64,000 nucleotides of DNA, from assembly GCA_021521415.1 (NCBI GenBank), contig JAIQDT010000229.1, forward strand, positions 1,488,001 to 1,552,000, given 5' to 3'. The notes under the pieces are model-generated. The model had not been told where the DNA came from, searched no databases, and saw nothing but the letters and a program-made list of their open reading frames with translations. The translations under genes and the position numbers were made by a program. The DNA comes from Bidens hawaiensis. Taxonomy: Eukaryota > Streptophyta > Magnoliopsida > Asterales > Asteraceae. The first letter of the stretch is position 1. Each line of letters starts with the position of its first letter. This document shows positions 21,990 to 33,676 of the stretch, one piece after another.

Positions 21990-22265
21990 GAGGGTTGTTC
22001 ATGAGTCGAGCTAGGGTGGTTTTGAGCTCGAACACGAAATTAGACGAGCCAGCTCAGCTAGGGTCAAGCTCGATTTTAAAGTTAAACGAGCCTAAGATCG
22101 AGCCATGACCCGAGCCGAGCTTGGGTCGATTTTGACCCGGTTACAAAAATGAGTCAACTCAGCACAAGTTGTTTCAAATCATGTTTTTATTATCTAGTTT
22201 CCTTCAAGCTTTTATCAAGCGAGCTTCGAGCTTTTTAAACAGCCTAGTTGACTCAATCAAATTGT
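21990..22265. repeat. CGAGC-rich dispersed repeat
   Basis: Begins GGGTTGTTCATGAGTCGAGC and continues with GAGCCGAGC, CGAGCTTCGAGC words. Same class as 17824-18440. Confidence 0.45.
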
Positions 22266-22389
22266 TCTAATTACTTTTTTTATAACTTCAATTCTTTTAT
22301 TACTTTGTTTACAAAAAATAGTTCAATTTATTTATATTTTTTGTTTTTATTCTTACTTTTCACAAAGTTATACTAAGCAACACAAAAAT

Positions 22390-22816
22390 GATTTTGGAGA
22401 TAATTGGATACATAAAGTTGTTAGGTTTCTTTTGGTTTAAAGTCCATCTCATTTTTAGCTTTTTGGTTAGAGATCTCCTTGAGCTGCACGGTTTTGTGGG
22501 GGTATATCGGATAGAGAGGTGTTTCAGGGAATCATCATTGTCGCATGTGGGAGGATCTGGAAAGCGAGAAACGAGAAGGCCTTGGGTGATAAAGGAGTTA
22601 GGACAGAGGAGATAATTGAAGACATAAAGCCATTAGGTTTCCTTTGGTTAAAAAATAGATCCAAAAGTAAATCAATTAGTTGGCTGAATTGATGTAAGCT
22701 TAATTTCATTTAAGTGTTTGTGTGGTGGTGTTGGCTTCCCTCCGGGCTGTGGTGGTTGCCTTTCGGCTGTTGCCGTTTGTTTATGAATTTATATTGTTCA
22801 AAAAAGAAAAAAAAAC
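22390..22816 (+). mobile_element. 3' end of an L1-type LINE
   Basis: About 22525-22695 reads as the C-terminal tail of plant L1 ORF2: ACGRIWKARNEK, then EEIIEDIKPLGFLWLKNRSK and a stop near the W of SWLN. A Cys/Trp-rich 3' UTR (TTGGCTTCCCTCCGGGCTG) and an A-rich tail AAAAAAGAAAAAAAAAC (22798-22815) follow. A partial duplicate of the IIE..IKLLGFFWFK segment sits at 22394-22445. 5'-truncated, as usual for LINE copies. Confidence 0.65.
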
Positions 22817-22819
22817 ACA

Positions 22820-23369
22820 CAAAAACAATCTTGTTGTGAAACAAGCCTAATAGTCAAACATGTGAGAAAGAGATGTTGGGAGAAAGATGAAGATTTCATT
22901 CATTAGATGTGTCTAATACATGAGATACAATGAGATCTTTATAGGAAAGGAAAACTTAAAGAAGAAGCTAATATATTAGGAGTTGATAACCATAATATTA
23001 ATATATTTATAACAAATTTGTTATTCTCAAAATTTTATGGCTTTATTAAAAAGAAATGTATAAAAAACTAAAAACTATATTTTATATACTTTTTTCTCCA
23101 ATCACAAAATCCAGTCCATCAAATTCACAGTGGTTAAAGAAATTTTAATGACACGAGTTTTACGTTTTTATTATATGTATGTAAGTACTAAGTATATTAA
23201 TAATGGGTACTGTATGTATTTTAGTAAATACTGTGACTGTGCTTTGGCAGCTGATGGCAGCGGCCTACAGTTGTTATTTTCTTGTATACTGAATTACTAC
23301 ATATCTTTTAATTATCATCATCATCATCATCATCGCACTCAGTATATCCCACCAATAGCAATGCTATGG
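22820..23369. other. AT-rich intergenic DNA with a short (CAT)n tract
   Basis: No gene recognised. (CAT)6 near 23314-23334. Confidence 0.4.
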
Positions 23370-23460
23370 TAGAGTCTGAGGAGGGTAAGATGTAGACAGC
23401 CTTACCTCTATCCCATAGGGATAGAGAGGCTGCTTCCGGTGAGACCCCCGGCTCGATAGC
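23370..23460 (+). mobile_element. SINE-like tail
   Basis: GAGGAGGGTAAGATGTAGAC followed by GCCTTACCTCTATCCCATAG and GAGAGGCTGCTTCCGGTGAG then CCCCCGGCTC. This block is a dispersed 3' segment I know from many dicot genomes and associate with plant SINEs. The 5' tRNA-like half is not evident here. Confidence 0.5.
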
Positions 23461-23687
23461 ATATCTTTTAATTATATGGAGTGTATTTTTGTGATTGTCT
23501 GCCTCAACTTTTTACAAAAGATAAGTCATGTCCTATAAATATTGCTATTTATATTTGTTCACTTTTACAGTTACATTTGATATTTCTTTTCCACTAGCAT
23601 GCAATCAATATAGATAAGGAAGAAACATAATATAAGAAATCAACTCATCAGAATATTATCATACGGCATGCTTAAAGTGTGCATTAT

Positions 23688-24732
23688 TGAAGAAACACCA
23701 GTCGAACCCCGACAGATTACGAGTAACCTGAGGGTTAGATAGACGTTTCCCACGAGGGGTTAATTCCGGCAAGATGGTTCTTCCGATAACCTGCAAAACA
23801 GACACCGTGAGCTCGTCACTAAGAAAGGGGGGGGGGGTTCCTCCTTGTGACCACCCTCCGGCGTGAGAATCAGTCTATATTACTCTTTGAATATAAAAGT
23901 ATATTATTAATGCTAGAGCAGTTATCAGGTAAATTATACAAGATATTAGATGATGAAATGATAATACCATTTGATGTCTTTTATAGCCGAAGGTGGGTTT
24001 CCAAGGAGGTTTAGCCGGCCTACTACTCTGCCAACTGTGGCCTACACACGTGTTCTGCTGGTAATTGGTGGATAGGCAGCGGCTGACAGTGACCAGGCGT
24101 GCTGTTCACTTTTCCTTTTCCACCAACTACAGGCTAGGCACGTGGTATGGCAGGAGTTGGTGAGCAGGCGGCGGCTATTGGTCACAGTGCTGTGGCGTGT
24201 TGTCTGCCATGCTGCTGTCAGTGAGCTGTCGTATCGTTGGTCAGATCTTTTGTCCATACCTCGTCAGGTATCACACAAAAGATCCTCCATTATTATACGG
24301 ACTGGCTCATTTAGGCGGGAGTTTTCCCCCTCCCGCCTTTATGCGGGAATGTTCCCGGCTTTGCTCATTCCTTCTTCAGGTGACTACTGAATTATTACGA
24401 GTTTGAGCCTTATGCGTGTAGCCATGCTGCGCGGGTGGCCAGTCCCTAATGGCGGGTATCCGCACCTGCGGGAACAGGCGGATACTTGGAAACCATAGGG
24501 AGGCATTTCCTGCGGGACCAGCTTGCGTACCGCATGTGAGGTCGTCACAACTCTGAGCGTGGTGGGTCCTGCGGGTTTGGTAGGTCGCGGCGCAGACGTC
24601 CCTATGGTGAAGTCTGCGGGTTCAACTGCGCAGACGTCCGTTTAAGGAGTCTTGCGTGTTCAACTGCGTAGACGTCTCCTTTTAAGGGAGTCTTGCGGGT
24701 CCTAACCACCTCTGCGGGGACCTACCTCTTCA
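23688..24732 (-). repeat. 3' LTR of the gag-only element
   Basis: 1045 bp. Contains a perfect 8-bp-stem hairpin (24313-24320 with 24331-24338) about 16 bp upstream, in the minus sense, of a TATA-like TATAATAATGG (24287-24297). Confidence 0.9.
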
Positions 24733-26200
24733 AGTCCCCCCAGTCCAATGTTCTTCTCATGAATGTTTAATAAAGTGAGGTGAACTTTTGGACTTAAGCA
24801 AGGGGTTTTTGAAAAGGGTTTAGTTTTATGGGTTTTCCGCGGGAAGTCTTACCCACGGGTTTCCCAATGTCACGCAGAATTTCCCAATGTTCTGCTTAAT
24901 CTCTGGGATGATGCGGATAGGTCTGTAACCTCCTCGCAAGTCAGGAGCGTTTAGAACCTTTTGTGTAGATTCTCCATGAGGTCTTGGTGGTTTTGAACAT
25001 AGTGATCAATCATGTTATAACCACCAATTCCATCCTGAAGTTTCAAACAATCTAGTTCTTGACGTTCCCGCTATGCGGGGATGTTAATCCCGTTTCTGCA
25101 AGCATGGCCCAGAAGATCCTTCTTGGTTTCAATTCCCATGGAGTGCTCGGTATGCGAAGGGTTTTGCCTTGACGCTGTACCCGCACTTCGTCTTATTAGT
25201 TACTTTACTCCCAAGGTATCCCTGGCGTTAAATCCCTGCAGGGCTAGGTGCGTGAAGGGTTTTGCCTTAACACTGTACCCGCACCTGGCTTATGGTTGCC
25301 GAGGTGTTCCTGGCGTTTAATCCCCTGCGGGCGCTACCCGGCCATTCTTGTAATATATCTTTTGTGAAATACAAATCTTTTTGTGGATAAGACTGTTATT
25401 TCCTTTGGGTTCATTGCTTTATAAACCTTATATGACTTGCATACTTAGTTTAAATTAGCGATTTCCCAAGTGTTTAGAATAAGTTAACCTTGAATGTGGT
25501 TGACAGTAGGTTGAAGTTTTGCTTCCCCCTTTGTGAGTGTGCGGATAGGACCGGCACTTGCACTTGGTAGGATGGCTAAACTCTTCCCCTTTAACTGTCC
25601 TGCGTGAAGGTCTTGTCATTTTCTGGGTTTATGCGGGTTTTGCCGCCTTCCCCACGCAATGACTCTTCTTGATGCGATGACTACCGGCATTAGTGTTCGA
25701 ATCGACCGTTCAACGCGTGGTTGTTAATAGGTTAGTGTTCAGCTTCCTCTACCAGGATTCATGCGGATATACCGGCACTTTCACATAGTGGGATGGCTGA
25801 ACCTTTCCCCTTTAACTGACCTGCGTGAAGGTTTGATGCTTTTGGGTTTGTGCGGGTTTTGCCGCCTTCCCTGCGCAACGATTCTTCACTTGATGCGGCG
25901 GATACCGGCATCTCCATGTGCAAAGTTCATAAAATATAAATGTAAAATCATCAGCTTCAATTTGAAGGAGAATCGTTTCCATTAGAAGTGGCTCTAGGCC
26001 TTTTCTTTACAAATTTGGAATTGATCTACATACAAACTGTGTAATTGAGCTTCCATTAGGCGTGGCTTGGATGGGAGCACCATCGAGCCGACATGTATCT
26101 TGTTCGGGATCTCGTTGTTTACGCAGTATGTAGTCTCCGTTGAAGCTGCGATTTTTATTCGTGCGTTTCCCCAGCTGGGGTTCACGCATCAGCCTGCTCG
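24733..26200. other. Noncoding internal region of the gag-only element
   Basis: Occupies the place where pol would be. Contains imperfect duplications: GAAGGGTTTTGCCTTGACGC (25150s) repeats near 25254, and a ~170-bp unit (25545-25710) with ACCGGCACTTGCAC, CCCCTTTAACTG, CCTGCGTGAAGG, GCGGGTTTTGCCGCCTTCCC recurs at 25755-25915. No polymerase motifs in any frame. Confidence 0.75.
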
Positions 26201-26204
26201 ACGC

Positions 26205-27641
26205 TCACTTCGCCACAAGGTGCGCGAGTGTCCCATCCTTGACAAATGCTTCGACCAAGTCCTTTACGTCTAAGCATTCTTCAGTGTTGTGGCCTTTGGT
26301 TTTGTGAAAATCACAATACTTTCTCCGATCAGCGTTGTGGCGATGCCGGATAAACGGAGCCTTTGGCCACGGGAGCTCCTCCGTGGTGAATATCTCGGTC
26401 ACACTCTTTGTGAGTGGCGTCCACCTGGAGTTCTTCTCCGGTTTCACGTTATCTCTTCCGCCCAACCGATGTTGGAAACCGGACGGGGTGTCAAAGTTTA
26501 CCCTTGACTGCCAAATGCCCAGCTTCCGCTTTTTGTTTAATCGGGCGGTAAGGACGTTGTTTTCCCTCGTCTTCTGGGTGTAGAGGTTCGTGCTCTGTGG
26601 AAGATCTCTACCCAGTTGCCTCTCGGTTTCCGCAAAGCGTTTAGCTGCGGTCATGATGGCATCCCATGTGGATGGCATGCCATCTTTGCCCGTCAGGGTG
26701 CGGATGAGTTCCGGGTCGTTTGCGCCCTGGATGAAAGCGGCGCGAACGAGATCTTCGCTAACGTTGCCCAGGCTTAGCTTCTTCGAGTTGAAGCGAGTGA
26801 TGAAGTCAGGCAAAGATTCTTCCTCCTCTCGGACGCACTTGAGGATTGTCCACTGCTCCTCAGTGTACTTTCTTTGCTGACTAAAGTGTTGGCTGAACTT
26901 CTGTTGGAAGTCTGCCCAATCGTAGATGTGGTGGACCGGCAGACGGTCGAACCACGCTCTAGCTGCCCCGACCAGCGTCATTTAGAACATATAACACCAC
27001 GTGGGTTCCGTCCAGTTACTGACGGTCGCCCCTGCGATGAATCTGTTCAAGTGATCGTCAGGGTCAGAAATACCATCGTACGTGCCTATGTTGGACATTT
27101 GTTTGGCACTTCTTGGGGCGATTGTTTCCGCAATGTCCCTTGCGAATTTGGACGTTCCCGCCCTTGCCGCAGTTGGCGTTAATGTTTTGGAGAAGTCCCG
27201 TGGGCTGTTGCCCACGTTTATTGGACTGAATGCTTCTCCAAAACGCCTTCTCGGTTGGGAATCCGTTTCTTTACGCTTCCCTTTCGCCCTATGACGAGGG
27301 TTCGCGTCTTCCTCGGATTCCTCCGAATCATCGTCGTATTCGAATTCTTCCACTTGTTGGAGTGAACGTAAACGTTCATCCAACTCAGCTTGGAACTCTT
27401 TTTGACGTGCTTCGGCCCACGCTTTAACCTCATCGAGTGTTTGGCAGGGGAGCCTCGTCTGTTGATTTTCTAACTGGGTATCGGTGAATCCCAGTGTCTG
27501 ATTATTTACTTCACTTGCCCCGGCTTGGGTAGCTGGGGTAGTGTTCGTAAAGTTTGTGTACTCGGTATTCCCCCTTATAGCTGGGGTCATAATTACCGGA
27601 GTCTCTTGGTTACTCGGTTTTGGGACCGGAGTATCCTTAAT
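26205..27641 (-). pseudogene. Tat-lineage gag, one in-frame stop
   Basis: Reading from an ATG near 27641 (MIKDTPVPKPS) the frame runs about 480 codons with a single interruption, a TAA at about 26982-26984 (probably CAA mutated by C to T), and then continues in the same frame. Order: Pro/Thr-rich N-terminus, a helical stretch EARQKEFQAELDERLRSLQQ, an acidic run, basic KGKRKE, then the capsid-like region with YDGISDPDDHLNRF, WTEPTWCYMF before the stop and GAARAWFDRLP after it, and a single zinc knuckle YCDFHKTKGHNTEEC near the end. These match gag of Tat/Retand/Ogre-type elements. The stop would cut the capsid domain in half unless read through. Confidence 0.85.
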
Positions 27642-27710
27642 CATCTTTCCAGAAATTTTGAAAAAACTGGAGAAAAATAAAGTTCTAGCTTTATGCACGG
27701 ATGGCGCCAA

Positions 27711-28754
27711 TGAAGAAACACCAGTCGAACCCCGACAGATTACGAGTAACCTGAGGGTTAGATAGACGTTTCCCACGAGGGGTTAATTCCGGCAAGATGG
27801 TTCTTCCGATAACCTGCAAAACAGACACCGTGAGCTCGTCACTAAGAAAGGGGGGGGGGTTCCTCCTTGTGACCACCCTCCGGCGTGAGAATCAGTCTAT
27901 ATTACTCTTTGAATATAAAAGTATATTATTAATGCTAGAGCAGTTATCAGGTAAATTATACAAGATATTAGATGATGAAATGATAATACCATTTGATGTC
28001 TTTTATAGCCGAAGGTGGGTATCCAAGGAGGTTTAGCCGGCCTACTACTCTGCCAACTGTGGCCTACACACGTGTTCTGCTGGTAATTGGTGGATAGGCA
28101 GCGGCTGACAGTGACCAGGCGTGCTGTTCACTTTTCCTTTTCCACCAACTACAGGCTAGGCACGTGGTATGGCAGGAGTTGGTGAGCAGGCGGCGGCTAT
28201 TGGTCACAGTGCTGTGGCGTGTTGTCTGCCATGCTGCTGTCAGTGAGCTGTCGTATCGTTGGTCAGATCTTTTGTCCATACCTCGTCAGGTATCACACAA
28301 AAGATCCTCCATTATTATACAGACTGGCTCATTTAGGCGGGAGTTTTCCCCCTCCCGCCTTTATGCGGGAATGTTCCCGGCTTTGCTCATTCCTTCTTCA
28401 GGTGACTACTGAATTATTACGAGTTTGAGCCTTATGCGTGTAGCCATGCTGCGCGGGTGGCCAGTCCCTAATGGCGGGTATCCGCACCTGCGGGAACAGG
28501 CGGATACTTGGAAACCATAGGGAGGCATTTCCTGCGGGACCAGCTTGCGTACCGCATGTGAGGTCGTCACAACTCTGAGCGTGGTGGGTCCTGCGGGTTT
28601 GGTAGGTCGCGGCGCAGACGTCCCTATGGTGAAGTCTGCGGGTTCAACTGCCCAGACGTCCGTTTAAGGAGTCTTGCGTGTTCAACTGCGTAGACGTCTC
28701 CTTTTAAGGGAGTCTTGCGGGTCCTAACCACCTCTGCTGGGACCTACCTCTTCA
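27711..28754 (-). repeat. 5' LTR of the gag-only element
   Basis: 1044 bp, nearly identical to 23688-24732. Supplies the promoter for gag on the minus strand. Has the same hairpin and TATA-like site. Confidence 0.9.
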
Positions 28755-30964
28755 ATTATATAATTAAGGTTGTGTTAAAAGTGCAACTTCTTCTATTATT
28801 TTAAAAAAATGCAACTTCTTCTATTATTTTTAAGAAATTTCTATTATTTTTAAGAAATACAACTTCTATTATTTTTAAGAAATGTAACTTTTTCATTCTA
28901 TTTAATTAGCCACATGCAAAAGGATATTTAACCCAATGTTATTTTTGTGTGTTAAATTATGTTCCTTCCAATAGGTCAAGGGATCGAGTCTTGTTATTGA
29001 CTATAAAGGAGTAGAACTAGAAATAGATCGGATGAGTGTGTGAGTTGATGTTCAAAATAAACAAATAATTTTAGTGTTTCACTATGACAACTCGCAATAT
29101 TTGTATAATCCTTATAACTAATCTTAATTACATTCCATAAATACCCTAGACTAAATGCATGCCTAATTAATTATAAAAATGTAATAACAAAAATAATGTA
29201 TATGCATATCGTACATGTTAAGTGATTATAAGAATTACCGAGCCACACACAAAGCAACCCAACAAACACGAGCTTTGTTGAAAATACAACTTTAACTGAA
29301 AACCTTATCTATATGTTTATATAGGATAAATAGTTGCTTATATTTCAACTTTTAATGTGTTTTAATAATAACACATGAGTAAAGCTTAACATTACTTATT
29401 TTTGTCAAATCAAAGCTTGTAAACGAACCTAAATACAGCAATATCATGTGTTTAAACCTAACAACAGATCTACTTATCCACTAATGCCCTATTTCACATA
29501 GAAACATAATTTCACTTATTTAGAAACCGAAAAAGTGAGTGAAATATTAACAAAAATAGGCTGGATTAAAAGGCAATAACTCTCCCAGTTATCCTACATA
29601 CATAACCCTAATTAAAACCCCACTTTTCCTTTCTCTTTCACCAAAAATATGTTGGAACTACTTCTTTATAACAAATTTAATGCACCACAAAAACAAGGTG
29701 GTTAGAGGAACACTTTAGGTCAAACTATAAAGTTGTCCCAAAAAGAGCAATATGACAACTAATGATCACCAAATGAAGACATTGCCCTTCTTTATACAAG
29801 AAACCATTCACTATTCCTTCCCTTAACACACTAATATTGAAATATAATGAAGCATTCAAAAGAAAAGAAATGTTAATGATTTTAGGTACTCAAGAATGGT
29901 ATAATATATAGGACCTCATACGCTCATACCACTTTCATTGATATATGCCATGTTCTTTTAATATACATATATATTATTATGTAAATATTCGAAAATTATG
30001 CCATGTTAACCCTACCGGTGGAGCCAAATTATTTGTAGTTCAATTTTATTATGATATTATGATTGTTATAGAACTTGTAATTAACTTGATGCTTCAGTCG
30101 TGGTTAGTAATAAACAAGACATTTTTGGAGTCAATTTCATAATTGTGTTTGGGTTTCACACCTTTTCACCCATGCTTAAGTCATGTAAATATTTATTCTC
30201 TCTTTTAAACTTTTTAAATTAGGATTATATAAACTAGCTAGTCATGCATGTCATCCTTTCGTTTATGCTATTAAAACTATGGACGTGCTCGATATTGGGG
30301 CTGAAAGCACAGGTATCAAAAAATAACAATACCGAAAATCGTCAAAAATGGGTACCAGACTCTATACCGAAAATACTGAAGACAAAAATCTGTTAACATA
30401 CTGATACAGTGGTACCGTATCAATCTGATTCCAAAATCTCAAAATGTCGGAACCAAATTGGCACCGAGAGCACCGATACACTTGTTGATCCTAACTAAAC
30501 CGAATACGATTATATAAATTTAGATAAAATGGCCCAGGTTTGTCAAGTCATAACTACTTATCCCCTATTTTAAACGATTTAGATTATCATGTTAAATTGA
30601 AAGCACGAATAGTTATGTTAGTTGAAGTGGCTTTATATGACTTTGTAGACCATTCAAAGTAAAATAAATAAATAAATTGAAAAGGTAAAAACCCAACTAA
30701 ACAACACCAACCTAGTCGTTCCACAGGACTTTAGTTGGACGGTTTTTTAATTATTTTTTATCTTCTTTTTATACATGGCATCTATTATTGGTGCGCTACA
30801 TTTTTTATTTTCTATATATAACAACTTATCAATAATTGGACACAACACACAATTCTATATGTTCTCATTATACAAGATTTCACCGAAGCTAATATATACG
30901 ACCAGTATAGGAATGAGATGGTGTCTTGATAAAATGCTACATATAAAAATAATAAATCATAAAA
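28755..30964. other. Intergenic, AT-rich, short tandem repeats
   Basis: 28779-28887 holds four imperfect CTTCTATTATTTTTAAGAAAT units. 30290-30500 has degenerate GGTACCG/CGGTACC words. A GGGATCGAGTCTTG word near 28980 resembles a SINE box B but lacks other support. No gene recognised. Confidence 0.45.
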
Positions 30965-31498
30965 GGTTTATTGGATTTTAATAATCTCTATTTAATGGTA
31001 TTGGCCGATAATAATTCCTATTCATTTTATCGCCACCAGCGGTCCCAAATTTAAAAAAGTTGGTCCCCAATGGTCTCCCGTTAAAAAGGACTTAACGTCG
31101 TTGTACTTTTATCCGAATTTCAAGCTAATGTTTTAGGGCTTTTGATCGGAACGAGAATACGAGTAGACTAATGTAAAACTTATTTCAAAACGGCGCTCCG
31201 AAACGACGAAACAATGCTTCGATTCGGGTATTTGAACTTACAATTAACAAAAATCAAGCCGTTTGGATCAACGTTTCGAACTAAGTTTTACACCAATCTA
31301 CTCGTATTCTCCTTCCGATCAAAAACCCTAAAACATTAGTTTGAAATTCGGATAAAAGTATAACGCCATTGAGTCCTTTTTAACGGGGACCATTGGATGC
31401 CAACTTTTTTAAATTTGGGACCGCCAATGACTATAAAATTAATAGGGATTATTATCAGCCAATACCATTCAACAGAGATTATTAAAATCCAATAAACC
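30965..31498. mobile_element. Mutator-like MITE with 9-bp target duplication
   Basis: Inverted repeats of about 230 bp: GGTTTATTGGATTTTAATAA at 30965 is mirrored by the end at 31498, and pairing continues to about 31190/31265 around a ~75-bp centre. Flanked by a perfect 9-bp repeat ATCATAAAA (30956-30964 and 31499-31507), the TSD size of Mutator elements. No transposase. Confidence 0.88.
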
Positions 31499-31507
31499 AT
31501 CATAAAA

Positions 31508-32335
31508 TAGTGTTATGTTTTAACATGTTAAAAGTTAATTATTAATGCCATCATGGCATCGGATAAGAGAATTATAGAAGCAATCTAAAGTCACAGTCGT
31601 TTAAAACGGATTAATAAATGTTACTAATGGAATGATTCTGAGATGAAATATACAAGACCAAGAACACAATGGCCAAACAATTTTGTATAAATATCATTTT
31701 AAAGTATTGAAACATAATATTCAATTACGAATTGATATAGCTTACCAAAACGTAAAACACACAAAATAGATATGAATAACTCTCAATATCTTATAGAGGA
31801 AATATAACTTAAAAAACCCTATTACACATACTCGTGTTTCTCTAGATGAACCCTAACTCGGTTGCATCTCGTGTGTGTCTCTAGATAAACCCTTAACTCG
31901 GTTACACCTCACACTTACAATCTATAATGTCTAACCATAACTCTGTTTATATAGACTAACCTAACTTGATAGTTAAGACATTACCAAATATAATAAAACC
32001 CTAATTGCAAGCCCATAAACCCATTACATATTAATGAATCCCACGAGCCCAATATGTCCAACCCGGTCACCTACACATGACGGGCATATTAAGCTGGAAA
32101 TTACGTCCAACGAATATCATTAGAACAAGATTATTGTTACGGATAAATATATTAGTTAATCGGTTCGGTTCAGTTATTTAAAAAGTTAATTGTCAGTTAA
32201 TGTTTCGATTTGGTTTTTCAGTTAACTCGGTTCGTTTAATTCAATTTCATGCTTACCATAAATGGTATGTTTTGGTGATACATGTGTGAAAAGAGTATTT
32301 TTTTTTATAGTTATTCACTTATTTGTTTTAAATTA
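31508..32335. other. Intergenic; short duplication near 31838
   Basis: TCTCTAGATGAACCCTAACT and TCTCTAGATAAACCCTTAAC mark a ~40-bp tandem duplication (31838-31915). GGTTCGGTTCAGTT words near 32160-32250. No gene recognised. Confidence 0.4.
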
Positions 32336-33455
32336 TCTATATATAAGTAAAGGAGACTTTTGACGTCATAGAAAGGTAATAAGTTTCATGATTTATTTTT
32401 TAATATATTAGATATTTATGAAATGCAAACACAAAAGTTTGTTTTACTTGGGTGGCAAAGATGTGTTGGTTTAAAGTTGTTTTGCTAATTTGCCCTGGTT
32501 TGATTCTTGGGAAAGTTACATTAATAACATTTACTTTTTTTTTGGGGAAAGTTAAATTAACATTTAGCTTTTTTTCTTTGTTGTGTCGTTAACCGACTGA
32601 CATCAAATTTATTTTTTTGTTATTTTTTTAACCAACCGAATTCGCACACTCTCACCACCTCAACACTCGGAACCGATAATTCTCAGGTTTGAACAACGCC
32701 CGGGTTAATGATCACGTCACCCCATTAGTCCACCTCAAGTTTTATTGATTTTTCGCTTTAGTTCCGGTATCGTGATGAATGTAACCGAACGAATTTTTTT
32801 AGTTCCGGTGCCGTAACGAGCACGATGTAAACCGACCAAATTCATGTAGACTCACCGCCTCAACGACCGCGACCGACAACGCTTGGGTTTTACAGACAAA
32901 CGATTTTAACGACCGACGACACCCCATTGGTCCTTCTCAACTTTTAGAATTTTTTTAGTTCCGGTACCGCAACGAGCACGATGTAAATTGACCAAATTCA
33001 TGTAGACTCACCGCCTCAACGACCGCGACCGATAACGCTCGGGTTTTACAAACACCCGATTTTAACGACCGACGACACCCCATTGGTCCACCTTAACTTT
33101 TAGTTTTGGTACCGTAATGAATGCAACTGAAACCTTAACAGACATGACGAAAACTGTCCAAATTCATGTAGACTCACCGCATCAACGTCCAAGACTGACA
33201 GTACCTGAGTTTTACCAACGCTGCTTATAACGAGCGTAACTGACACTGACCGAATTCACGTCGACTCACTGTCGAGTTTTACCAGCCTCCAAGCATACTA
33301 TTTTTTTTAACATGTTAATTTAACGAACTTTTTTAGGTTTAGTTCCAATATCGTAACGAACGTAGCAAATATCCACCGAATTCGCGTTGACTCTCCGCTA
33401 CCACCCTCGGGTTTTACTGATTGATTACCCCGCGCAACGCGCGGGTAACTTATTA
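32336..33455 (+). mobile_element. Non-autonomous Helitron made of ~150-bp tandem units
   Basis: Begins TCTATATATAAGTAAAGGAG after an A; ends with a 7-bp GC hairpin CCCGCGCAACGCGCGGG (33428-33445) then TAACTTATTAG before a T. Hairpin 11 nt from the end is the Helitron layout; the last four bases are TTAG instead of CTAG. From about 32610 to 33420 the interior is five degenerate copies of a unit containing TAGTTCCGGTACCGTAACGA, CCGAATTCATGTAGACTCACC and GACGACACCCCATTGGTCC. No Rep/helicase. Confidence 0.7.
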
Positions 33456-33598
33456 GTTAATTAATAAGTGTAAAACCGTTTGGGCACCTAACTGGTAAAC
33501 CCTTTAAAAGCAACCATCTCCCATAAGCTTTCAAGCCTGCATTATTCTCTCTCTCAGTCTCCATTACACAATAACCTTCTTAGCAACCTTGACAAAAA

Positions 33599-33676
33599 AT
33601 GGCCTTTGATTTCTTTATTCTATTTATTTCATCGATCTGCAGCTGCTATGGAGCTAGACACTGTCAACAATTATGA
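33599..33676 (+). CDS. Unrecognised 25-codon ORF with signal-peptide-like start
   Basis: AAAAAATGG start context after a CTCTCTCTC-rich leader (33545-33570), typical of plant 5' UTRs. The peptide begins MAFDFFILFISSICSCYGA, hydrophobic like a secretory signal with a small-residue cleavage-like site, then RHCQQL and a stop. It may be a tiny peptide, the first exon of an unrecognised spliced gene, or chance. No downstream exon could be recognised in 33680-34300. Confidence 0.2.
   Translation: MAFDFFILFISSICSCYGARHCQQL

Larger units (their letters stand above)
23688..28754 (-). mobile_element. Complete young gag-only LTR retrotransposon (Tat-like)
   Basis: Two LTRs (23688-24732 and 27711-28754) with TGAAGA..TCTTCA ends read on the minus strand, TSD ATTAT on both sides (23683-23687, 28755-28759). 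Comparing the LTRs by eye I count four substitutions and one G-run length change over 1044 bp. On the minus strand TTGGCGCCATCC follows the 5' LTR (PBS position) and ACTGGGGGGACT precedes the 3' LTR (PPT). Between them lies only gag (26205 to about 27640); no protease, RT, RNase H or integrase words are present in the remaining ~1.47 kb. Confidence 0.92.

Noticed and set aside
24042..24406. Repeated open frames in both copies of a 1-kb direct repeat (also 28064-28428)
   Set aside because: They lie inside LTRs, have no recognised domain and differ in no informative way; chance frames in GC-rich LTR sequence.
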